Assembly (NCBI GenBank): GCA_031216915.1
Contig: CM062295.1
Span: 182,480,927-182,544,926 of the forward strand
DNA from: Pictodentalium vernedei
Taxonomy: Eukaryota > Mollusca > Scaphopoda > Dentaliida > Dentaliidae
Direction: 5' to 3'
Length of the DNA stretch: 64,000 bases
Shown in pieces: positions 44,594-55,137 of the stretch; positions within the stretch are counted from its first letter, which is position 1, and every line of letters starts with the position of its first letter. The notes below the pieces were generated by a model. It had not been told where the DNA came from. It saw only the letters and a list, made by a program, of their open reading frames with translations, and did not search any database. The translations under genes and the position numbers were made by a program.

Positions 44594-44762
44594 GATGGTG
44601 ACTAGTGATGATATTGATTCTGGATATCCGGTTAAAGACTGGTTGCCTATTTCACCAGTTGAAAAAAGTTCCCAACCGGATAACCGCACAGTTAAAACTG
44701 AATGGGAAACTAATAATCAAGCTAATAGCAGTGTCGATTTTTTTGCAATGATAAAGACATAG
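44594..44762 (+). CDS. Possible terminal exon of an unidentified host gene
   Basis: A strong acceptor, with a long C/T tract ending CCCCCTTCAG at 44593, precedes an open stretch: ATG GTG at 44595, then DDIDSGYPVKDWLPISPVEK, then TVKTEWETNNQANSSVDFFA, ending at TAG 44760-44762. Codon use is mixed and the peptide is not repetitive, unlike its surroundings. The upstream 44223-44593 part of the same frame belongs to the repeat and is not coding. No family is recognised. The exon lies between the two inverted copies of the hairpin-ended repeat. Its last 38 bp also occur at 43192-43229. It may be noise. Confidence 0.35.
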
Positions 44763-46980
44763 TTGCATTTGCTGTTGTATACAATTCAATAATCAGTACC
44801 ATAAGACCTCTAAACATGATCATATTTCTCTTCTACAGCCTTGTAACTGGACGCGAGTTGGTAAAACATCAAAGACTGGTGAACTTGTGGGGGTCTATTT
44901 ATCATCTGCAGAACACATGCATATGCTTTTTTCCACCCCTAAAATATCTATAATTTTGCATAAGATGCTATTAAAAGCACACTAAGAACTTGCAAACTCT
45001 CTTGAGCCACCAGGTTCTGCCCTATGGTCCATGAGATGAAAGTTTGCAAGTACTTCTTGTTCTTGCTCTTAGAATTACCGAGTGGAAACTATAGTGCACA
45101 ACAATTTAGTAGGAATCTAGAGAATCCACCATCCATGTATTTTGGTTACTCTGGCACAAACAGACACAGGGGGTATGTGTTTTGTTTTTGTTCTTTCATT
45201 TTTATCATAATTATTTTTTTTATTATCTGGAAATATTTTTTAGTTTTCCAGCAATAAAATCATGAATCGATTAACTGATGCTCTGATTAATTGACCAATA
45301 ATTGCTCACTGACTGACACAACAATACACTGGAAACTGATCTCAGTTGTACTGAAGAAATAACAGCCCAAGTAGAATACTCCCATAGTTACCTCACTTAT
45401 GCAAATAGGTGGGAAACCCCCTAAGAAGGACATGCTTGTCTAAGGCTGAATCATTTTTAAATGTTTTGTTTTACTTTGATCTGGCATCTTTTGCACGTTC
45501 CAACAAGAGTAAAGATATGGTTGAAGCTTTCACATCGCTTTCTATTGTTAACAAGGTTAAATTTCTGGAAGCCAAAATATTCTGCCCCGAATAAAATTGC
45601 CGTTGACTGATTCAGCCTTCGAAGATTTTATTCAGGGCAGAATAGTTTGCAACTTCGCGTACACATTTTTGGACTTCCCTTTCAGTGAGGGTTTCAATCC
45701 CAAATGTTTACCACATGCAGATACCCACTAACCTGATGATATTTCTCTGTGATAAACCCCAATGAAGTCTGTGGTTAAAAGTAGTGAATATCTGGATAAT
45801 ATCAGGTTGGAGTTCACGGTAATCCGGTTAAGAAAAATTGTTAACCATTTCAGCACTAATAGTGACAGTGACATTGATCATCCAAGCCTGAACTGGCTGA
45901 AGTTCATGTTAAACTTTTATTCGCTTTGATATGTTTGATTGCTGTTCAAATTCATCAGATTTCTGTTCTTGTTAATGAAAAAAACTATTAGTTTGAAAAG
46001 ATGTGTTTTTCTGAAATTTATTAGTCTCTTTAAAACTGCTAATCAATTTGGCCCCACTACTAATTAATTTTCCAGGACAGCAATAAAAGCTGATTAAATT
46101 TTTAAAACAAAAAATACCCTGTATTTTTAAAAGAATTTAACAAAACTATATCATGTGAACCCTCACAGGAACAAACTTATTCCAATGAGGATCACTAAAT
46201 AAGGTTGTGTTGAAATAATTTGAAAAAAAAATAATTAAAATAACAAATTTTTATATTGTGTGCATCGGATAAAGAGTTAAGATGTCAAAGTTCCCATCAA
46301 ATTTATTACACATCAAAATTTGAGAGGATCTGGCTTTAGTCAGCAGGTGTGGAAATAAAGGGCCCATATTGTAACCTGTTGACAGGTTAAGCGATATTTA
46401 TACCATGCTTCCCAATGTTACTATCTGTGAAGAGACTGTATGTTAAATTTTAGCTTTTAACCCCACTAATGGTGTAAAGCTTCGACTGCAGTTACAAGAG
46501 CAATGCTAACGCATGTGCTAATGCCCCCGAAGGTAGCCAAGTCGTACTCACATGTGGATAATCAGACAACAGCTTCACTGCTGCTACATTGCAGAACAAC
46601 AGTAAGGAATGGCAAAGTGCCAATAAAATTATTATTACTTATATTTTGTTAATATGTTTTGTAACAACAGACAACAGCTTCACTGCTGCTACATTGCAGA
46701 ACAGCACTAAGGACTCAGTAATAGAGAAAAAGTTATAAAAATAATTGCAGATGACTTGAATGATGCCATATTGAACAATAACTGAAAGAGGCAAAAATAG
46801 GAATAGTACATACTTTTGTTAAAAATTCTCAAGCCAGTGAAAAAGTAGAACTGGTCTTGTATCTTTTCCAAGTGAAAAAGGGGGCATAACTGCATCAAAA
46901 ATTGTCGAGTCAAACTCAAATTGAAACCGACCTGTACTTTGACATGAGTAATCAGCATATAAAATTTGAAACTCATCGGT
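44763..46980. other. Intergenic, AT-rich
   Basis: No gene recognised. AATAAA at 45253 could serve the preceding exon. CAGACAACAGCTTCACTGCT with its following TGCTACATTGCAGAACA occurs twice (46567-46605 and 46670-46708). The text at about 46140-46280 (CACAGGAACAAACTTATTCC, ending GATAAAGAGTTAA) looks like the right half of a family a MITE. At 45538-45660 a weak stem surrounds CCGAATAAAATTGCC. Confidence 0.45.
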
Positions 46981-47562
46981 TCAGCCAATCTATTTTAATT
47001 GGTAGGAAACCAAAAAATCATGAATTTTTCAAAGTAAATAAGGGACATAACTCCTGGAAGATTTGTCGGACGAAACCCTAGGTACAAGGGCATCTGTTTC
47101 CCCAAGCTGCCCTATCACCATACCAAAGAACATTAAAATCCGACAACTGATGTTCGAGTTATAATACAAAATGTTCGTACGGACAGCCGGAAAAAGTAAA
47201 TAAGGGACATAACTCCTGTAAGATTTTTCGGACGAAACCTTAGGTACAAGGGAATCCGTTCCCCCAAGCTGCCCTATCACCATACCAAAGAACATTAAAA
47301 TCCGACAACTGATGTTCCAGTTATAATACAAAATGTTCATACGTACGGACGAAAAAAGTAAATAAGGGACATAACTCCTGTAACATTTGTCGGATGAAAC
47401 CCTAGGTACAGGGGCATCCATTCCTCCAAGCTGCCCTATCACCATACCAAAGAACATTAAAATCCGACAACTGATGTTTGAGTTATAATACAAAATGTTC
47501 ATACGGACGGAGACCTCCACTATATACCCCTCGAAAAAATTTTTCGGAGGCATAAAAAACAA
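46981..47562. repeat. Three 162-bp tandem units with a terminal stem
   Basis: AGTAAATAAGGGACATAACT starts units at 47033, 47195 and 47357. They share GTCGGACGAAACC, CTGCCCTATCACCATACC and ACATTAAAATCCGACAAC. The end is CCCCTCGAAAAAATTTTTCGGAGG-type stem at 47526-47550. A 185-residue minus frame (47586-47029) is open only because 162 is a multiple of three and the unit lacks stops. It is not a gene. Confidence 0.8.
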
Positions 47563-47568
47563 GAGGCC

Positions 47569-49527
47569 CCATAGGGCCTGAAGCACTCATCTGTAACAGA
47601 ACACAATATAAACAGAGTCCAAGAATGAATCTGCATTAAGCAATCCATCTCCATAGGCTACACTGTCAATCCTTGAGTCACTCAGGAGTGACAAAAATAA
47701 TCCGGGCATTATGCCTTTTCTTCAGTTGATCATAATGTCAAATGTAGAGCTCCCCCATGAAGCCACTTGATACAACCTATGTGGATTAATCTTAGTTAAA
47801 CACCTCTAGAGGGTACTGAATACAAAATATTTAAATCTTCAAAATGGTCAATTCCGGCAACCCATATGGAGCCCAAATATTAACCCAGGCTCTCGATTTG
47901 AACACAGTTGAATCTGACCTCCCTAGATATGTTGTGTACCAAATATGAAAGCATTCTGATGGTTGGATCTGAAGAAGAGAAATTTTGAAGAAATTTCTTC
48001 ATATTGCACTAAGTTAAAATTTGGGCTACCACAGCGAACCCAAATATTACCCTATGGGTCTGATTTGAACAAACTTGAATCTGAATCCCCCCCCCCCCCC
48101 CCCCCCCCCCGCCAACCCCCAGAGATGTTGTATACCAAATATGAGAGCATTCTGACTAGTGGATCTGAAGAAGAGGATTTTTTAAGAAATTCCCTCATAT
48201 TGTACTAAGTTAAATTTCAGGTTCCCATATGGAGCCCAAATATTAACCCAGGCTCTTGAATTGAACAATCTGGAATCTGACCCCCCTAGAGATATTGTAT
48301 ACCAAATATGAAAGCATTCCGACTGGTGGATCTGAAGAAGAAGATTTTTAAAGACATTTCCTCATATTGCACTAAGTAAACATTTGTCTACCATAGCGAG
48401 CCTAAATATATACCTAGGGATCTGATTTGAACAAACTGGAATCTGACCCCCTTAGAGATGTTGCATACCAAATATGAAAGCACTCTGCCTGGTGGATCTG
48501 AAGAAGAAGATTTTTAAAAATTATCCCCCATACTGAACAAAGTTAAAATTTGGGCTTCCGTAGGAAGCCCAAATATTAACCTAGGGACTTGGTTTGAACA
48601 ATCTTGAATCTGACTCTCATACCAATGATGTTTATCAAACATTAAAAGATTCTGACTGGTGGTTCTGAAGAAGAAGATTTTTAAAGGATATTCCACATAT
48701 TACCCTATGTAAAAAATTCGGACTCCTATATTGGGTCCAAATATGAACCAATGGGCAAACTTGTATCTGACTCCCCTATGAATGCTGTATACCGAATATC
48801 AAAAGATTCTAATGATTGGTTCTGGAGAAAAGATTTTTTTCAATTTTTGCAAATATGCTGACTAAGCATTTTTTTCGATGCCCATTACAGAACACCTTAA
48901 CATAACCGTAACCGCTGGCAATTTTTTTTTACCATTCAATTCTACTGGTCCTAAGGATACTGCAAACCAAATAACAGCTCTCTGTTCCGTGTGGTTTTGG
49001 AAATATGGGCGTTTGAAAATATTTCTATTTTTAGCTCCCAGGGTTTCCATGGGGATGTGGGAATTTTTTTTTTTTTTTGCATGTGTCAAGTACTTATGAC
49101 CCAATAATACCACATACCAAATTTGGTTCAAACCGGACCATCAGTTCAGAAAATAGAAATTTTGGGCGGGGCCAAAAATCTTACCCCTCCCATTACAAAG
49201 CCAAATATTGCTTCACGAACTTCGTTTGAACAAACTTGATTCTACACCTCAAAAGGAAGCTCCATAGCAAATATCAAGTCATTGTACACACTGGTTCATG
49301 AGAAGAAGATTTTTAAAAATATTTTTGGAGCATTTTCCCCCACTCCCTCCCTGTGGTGCTGAGCATGTTGAGTTAAACAAAAATGCAATGCCCCTTCGGG
49401 ACTATCACTCATACAAACTATCAATTGAATTGGCCCAGTGGCTTTGGAAGAGAAGACCAAAACATGGTGGATGACTGATGGAGAGCGATGAGATTAGCTC
49501 AGCTTGACTTTGTCAAGATGAGCTAAA
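47569..49527. repeat. Hairpin-ended interspersed repeat, copy 2 (inverted to copy 1)
   Basis: Begins ACAAGAGGCCCCATAGGGCC (the complement of the right end of copy 1) and ends TAGCTCAGCTTGACTTTGTC...AAGATGAGCTAAAAA at 49492-49527. It has about five head-to-tail units of 160-170 bp with GGATCTGAAGAAGAAGAT at 48328, 48495 and nearby. A 24-base C run lies at 48087-48110. Non-coding. Confidence 0.65.
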
Positions 49528-51329
49528 AATCTGTGGAACTCCCTGCTACAGACCTGCAGTCTTGAGAGGGTTACATTAAAGACATGCACACAGGAATCAG
49601 ATAAATGTTTTCCAGCATAGAAAGGGTTCATTCAACATGAAATCGGTAGAGAAAGAGTCCATCATGAGAGAGAAAAAATCTTTGGAAAAAACACACTGAA
49701 GTCATGAGAGGGTTAAATTAAAGATATTCAGACAGGAATCAGATCAATTTTTTTCCAAGGAACCAGGGGGGGGTATGAAAAAATTTGCAGACACCGATGC
49801 CGATTTTTTGTTTTTGACCGGTCGGAGGACCCACCCACTCACCCCATGTAATTTTTTTCCAGTTTTACAATTTTTTTCTGGGGTTATCTGAACCACCCAC
49901 CCCCACTAAATACATGCTTCTGCATCATCCTTCCCACCATACTGCACCATAACCAATTTTATCATACAGTATTGAGTGAATGACCTTATACAGTAGGACA
50001 GGTCTTGAAAGAACATTCGTTTTATCAGACCAAAGTGGTCTCTTAAGGCAGATGGTGTCCTATAACAAATCAAATATAGAGTAAAGCTGGTATGTCCATA
50101 TAAAACATGGTCTCCAAAGACATCGGTCTCTTAAGGCATGTTCTATTGTAATTGAATGTCATATCATTAACTTTTTACCTATAGTTATCTCTCCATGTGT
50201 TCAGACATGTTGTAGAAACCAACAATATCTATGGTATTCGACAGAGTTCAGAGAGCTTTGTAAAATATCATACAAATTGTTTATTTTTTTGACAAAGGTT
50301 TGGGTGGGGCATGGCTGGGTTGGGTGAGGGGATTTATTACTTATTTTAAGTCCAGCCCAAGAAGGTCTGGTACATGATTTTGTTGATACCTGTGTTCTCA
50401 GATGTGTTTGAAATAAATTAGCAGTTCAATTAGGTTCAATGTTTAGTAGTTTTTGTATTACATACTTCCTACAATGGCAATAAGAGTCATTGGTGTTTTC
50501 GTAACAGGTTGTACAGAATTGTTCCTGCAACTGAAATCTGTAACTGTTCCTCTCTTCACATAATTGTCTTTGCTCCTCATCTAAGCTAGCTGATCTCACC
50601 AGGGTGAACATATTAGAAATTCAATCAAACGGAACACCCTCAAGATAACTTATTCTTAGATTGCAGTGTTTGATAATTGCACTTAGTGATGCACTTTAAC
50701 TTGCATTATTCAATATGTCATACATTGTATCACTATAAGCCGAATCATAGCTCAGCCGCAATAACAGTTTTATAATCGTATATAACCCATGGTAGGTACC
50801 CCCTGATAACTTGAGTGTCTTTTTATTCGTTCTTGAATGATACTTCACTGATTATGGTATACAATTTTGCCCAAAAGTGTCTTAGGAAAAAATTTGCAAG
50901 CATCGAAAATGTTTTTTTTTGTCCTCCTTGACCACCCACCCACCCCGGCATCAGTGTTTTGCAAATTACCCCCCCCTGAAGGAACCAGAAAAAACACTAT
51001 TGAAACGTTTTTTTGTTTGTTCATGTCATCAATAAAAATCTTTGGAACCCACACTGCAGCCTAGAGAGGGTTAAATTAAAGACATGCATACAGGTATCAG
51101 ATGTTTTCCAGCATTGAAATGGTTCATTAAACATAAATAAAAATCTTTCTAAAACAAACAAAAGTCCCCCCCCCCCCCCCCCCCCCACAGAACTGACAGA
51201 TTGTAATAACAAGATTAAATGTTCATAGCAGAATTTTTGTTTATTTAAGAACACAATATGTCAATCAAACACATCTGTGAAAGAAATGCTCCAGGGATAG
51301 AACTACATACACAACATTTTTTTAATACC
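49528..51329. other. Intergenic with short internal repeats
   Basis: No gene seen. A phrase of the type GAGAGGGTTA(C)ATTAAAGACATGCA(TA)CAGG(A)ATCAGAT recurs near 49565, 49709 and 51065. CACCCACCCACCCC-type runs occur near 49830, 49900 and 50933, and a 21-base C run at 51166-51186. Confidence 0.5.
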
Positions 51330-52900
51330 CTCTACCAGGCACCCTGACTGAACTGGTGGCAATTTTCTTTAACAAATCCCTCCTTCTGGTCCTAAGGATG
51401 TTTCATACCAACTACCAGTTCTCTGTTCCTTCTGGTTTGGGATATATGGGCTCTTGAATTTTTTCCTGTTTTTAGCCCCTGGGGTGGTCATAGGGCTATG
51501 AAACTTTTTTTTTAGGCATCAATCAATTACTTAGGACCCACTTAAACTACATGCCAAATTTGGTTGAAGTTGGCCCACCGGTTCTTGAAATAGAAATTTT
51601 GGGTGGGGCTAAAAATCTTACCCCTCCCATTACAAAGCCAAATATTCCTTCACCAACTTTGTTTGAACAAATTTGATTCTACACCTCAAAAGGGAGCTCC
51701 ATAGCAAATATCAAGTCATTGTACACACTGGTTCATGAGAAGAATATTTTGGAGCATTTTCCCCCCACTCCCTCCCTATGGGGCTGAGCATACCGAGTTG
51801 AACAAAAATAGGCCGTTGAAATTGTCAGATGTGTACCCATATGCGCAACTAGTAGAAAGCTGTGTGACGGAGGGCCAACATGGATGCAGACATTATGTAC
51901 ACCATACATGGTATGGGTACATATAGAAATGGGTTGAAGGAGTGGCTAATTTGATGGATAAAGGGTTAATATCTCCTGATCAAATTATCAGATTTACATA
52001 AAAAACTATACAGCACAGCACATCAGTAACCAGAATACATATATAAAGTAACATGACAATCCAAGCAATATTTTTCAAGTTATCAAATGCCAAAGGGACT
52101 GGAGGAATTTTCAATTTGAAGGATAAAGGGTTAATATCAAAAGGATCAAAATAACAGATTTACACCAAAAACTATACAGCTCAGTACATCAGTAACCTGA
52201 ACACAAATATAAAGTAACTTGACAATCCAAGCAATATTTTTCAAGTTATCGAATGCCAAAGGGATAGGAGGAATTTTCAATTTGAAGGATAAAGGGTTAA
52301 TATCTCAGGATTAAATTATCAGATTTACACCAAAAACTATACAGCTCGGCACATCAGTAACCTGAACACAAATATAAAGTAACTTGACAATCCAAGCAAT
52401 ATTTTTCAAGTTATCGAATGCCAAAGGGATTGGAGGAATTTTCAATTTGAAGGATAAAGGGTTAATATCTCAGGATCAAAATAACAGATTTACACCAAAA
52501 ACTATACAGCTCGGCACATCAGTAACCTGAACACAAATATAAAGTAACCTGACAATCCAAGCAATATTTTTCAAGTTATCGAGTGCGAAAGAAATGGATA
52601 CGGATGCCAGAAGGACAGAAGGACGGACGGACGGACAGACGGATGGATGTACAGACAGACAGACGGACAAAGGATGGACGAACGACGGATGGCCACCACG
52701 GATGCCGGCATTATGTGTACCATACATAGTATGGGTACATATAAAAATGCAATGCCCCTCCAAGGCCATCACTCACACAAACTTTCACTTGAATTGGCCC
52801 AGTGGCTTTGGAGGAGAAGACCAAAACATGGTGTTGACGGATGACGGACGGAGAGTGATGTGATTAGCTCAGCTTGACTTTGTCAAAATGAGCTAAACAT
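51330..52900. repeat. Hairpin-ended interspersed repeat, copy 3, truncated and interrupted
   Basis: 51330-51809 matches about 48880-49374 of copy 2, and 52743-52897 matches 49375-49527. The end is TTAGCTCAGCTTGACTTTGT...CAAAATGAGCTAAAC. The break lies exactly at AACAAAAAT (51801-51809), continued after the insertion as AAAAATGCAATGCCCC. Confidence 0.7.
51810..52742 (+). mobile_element. Array-bearing insertion within repeat copy 3
   Basis: 933 bp, possibly flanked by AAAAAT (51804-51809 and 52743-52748), although the A run makes this ambiguous. The core has four units of about 165 bp starting at GGGTTAATATC (51964, 52129, 52293, 52458). A GACGGACAGAC-rich tail follows, then a terminal stem GTACCATACATAGTATGGGT. 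An earlier copy of the same stem (CACCATACATGGTATGGGTA) lies near 51900-51919, so two elements may be stacked. Non-coding. Confidence 0.65.
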
Positions 52901-53021
52901 TTACACCTTTAGTCAGAAATTCATCCAACTTGACCTTTGACATGACGCAATTTGCCAACTTCGATATGTGCTCGTGCATAAAAACAAATGGAATATATAC
53001 AGTGACTTACAGTCCAGAACA

Positions 53022-54985
53022 TTACTTATAGGCTTTCTGAAACAGGTATGTTTTGAGATCTTTCTTGAAAAGGTTGACATTTGACAGTCTTTTTAGGTGT
53101 TCTGGTAAATTATTCCACAAGTGAGGGCCAGCAAATGAGAATGACCTATCTCCAAATGTCTTACACCTATGTTTTGGAACATGTAGCAGTATTTCACCTT
53201 CAGACCTCAGGTTGTATTGACACACATTCTTGGTGATAAGGAGTTCTTCTAAGTAGGCTGGTGGCATGTTGTTTTGTGTCTTAAAGACTAATAATAAAGT
53301 TTTGAAAATTATTCTGTACTTGACTGGCAGCCAGTGCATATCCCTCAGAACAGAAGTGATGTGTTGAGAACGTGATCCCCCTACATACCACTCTGGCTGA
53401 TGCATTTAGTACCATCTGCAGACGAGAGTACTGATATTGTGGAAGGTTGAACAGTAAGGCATTACAATAATCCAAATGTGAAGTCACAAAGGCATGAACT
53501 AGGGTTTTTGTTGAGTTTTTGGTGAGGAACTGTCTTATCAATATCTGTTTAACTTTGTATAGACCTCTGAAAGCCTTATTGCACATATTTATAACATGTC
53601 TGTCCACAGACATGGTAGAGTCGAAGAAGGCACCAAGATTACTTACACTGTTACTTGCACTGATGGAGGAATCTCCTACCTTCACTGAATTGATGTCAAC
53701 TTTAGTGAGTTGTTGTTGTGAACCAATTATTAGGAATTCAGTCTCATCATCATTTATCATTAATTTGTTTGAAGCCATCCATGTGCGAATGTCCAAACAC
53801 ATGATTCAAAAGTTTTTAGAGCTTTAGTTTGATCCTTGACTGATGGTCGAAAAGAGAAAAAGACCTGTGTGTCATCAGCATAACCATGGATGTCAGGCAG
53901 GTGAGATTCAATGATGGTGAACATTTTTGAAATGTAGAATAGAAACAGAACAGGAACAAGGCAACTGCCCTGTGGGACTCCACATTCAAGATGGAAGTCT
54001 TTTGACAGATTACCATTTATTGATAAACGCTGCTGTCTATTTTTGAGGTATGATGATAGCCAGCTAGCAGCAACACCAATAAGTCCAGAATCAGAATTCA
54101 TTGTCTCTAGTAGAGTTTTATGACAAACAGTGTCAAAAGCAGCACTAAGAGCTAAAAGAACAAGCAATGTTACCCTTCCTGACTCCATATTAAAGAGGAT
54201 GTCATTTTGAACCGAGAGTAATGCCGTTTCAGTTGAGTGAAAGTAATGGAGCATGCATATCACTATGTAATATTAGTTAGTCAATTGCGGCTTTTTCACA
54301 CAGCTTAGAGACGAACGGTAAGTTACTCACTGGTCGGAAGTTTTTAAACACAAGTTCCTCACCTTGTTTCTTCAGAAGAGGATTAACAATTGCTATTTTC
54401 TACGCATCAGGCACATATCCTTCTAGCAGAGACATATTGATCATTTATGTGATTACAGAAGCCAAAGAGTTTACACATGATTTGACAATAGATGTTGGCA
54501 TTGGGTCGAGTTGACATAAGGCATTTGAGGATTCTTTTATTAATTTGGTAACCTCATGGATTTCTAAAGGTCGAAAAGTTGAAAGCTCTTTTTCTGATGG
54601 TCTCTGTTTGATGTAAATTTTGTCTTCATTTAGGTTCTTAATTTTTTCATGAATTAATTTATTTTTTTGATGAAGAATTCGCCAAATTGATCAGCTAGCT
54701 TTGATGGATCGTGTGGTGGAAATGACACACTTTGTTTTTCTGTACACAGATTTTCAACAACTTTAAACAGTTTTTTGCTGTCACCATTACAAGCTTCAAC
54801 ACATGTTGTGTAGTAAGATTTTCTGGCATCTTTTAGTTTGTTGGAGAACTGATTACGAATAGTCTTATATACTGCTTCCTCATTGTAAGATTTAGATCTT
54901 TCCCGCTTGCTTTCGACGATTAGCTTTCAGAGTTCTCAGTTCATTGGTAAACCAGGGTATACTTGGGCGAATAATTATAAGACCC
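53022..54985 (-). pseudogene. LINE (CR1/L2-like) reverse transcriptase, 5'-truncated
   Basis: The minus strand starts near 54985 with SIPWFTNELRTLKANRRK and proceeds through the linker (EIHEVTKLIKESSNALCQLD), VFKNFRPVSNLPFVSKLCEK (about 54340-54280), and palm 54263-53760 with motif A LALSAAFDTVCHKTLL, motif B CGVPQGSCLVPVLFLFYIS and motif C HGYADDTQVFFSF. The thumb and C-terminal domain (53802-53022) include RVVCRGITFS, HITSVLRDMHWLPV and FGDRSFSFAGPHLWNNLP. The YADD box is intact. Frameshifts lie near 53790 and 53400, and stops near 54270 and 54425. The endonuclease is absent, the usual outcome of incomplete reverse transcription. The clade call is from motif style only. Confidence 0.88.
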
Positions 54986-55137
54986 TACCCATAGCCCAAA
55001 ACCCACATCGTGAAATGAACAAGGCAACTTTTAATAACATGTTTAGCAAATAAACCTCTTGTGTACCCCGTGACTTCACTTGACAAATAATCAATAAATA
55101 ATAAAGGTTGAGGTTACTACATCTTACTTCAAATTGT

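Noticed and set aside
47029-47586. 185-residue minus-strand frame
   Set aside because: It spans three 162-bp tandem units; it is open because the unit length is a multiple of three and lacks stops, and the peptide repeats itself.
52594-52863. 89-residue frame rich in Asp, Arg, Thr and Gly
   Set aside because: It translates the GACGGACAGAC-rich tail of a repeat; low complexity, no family.
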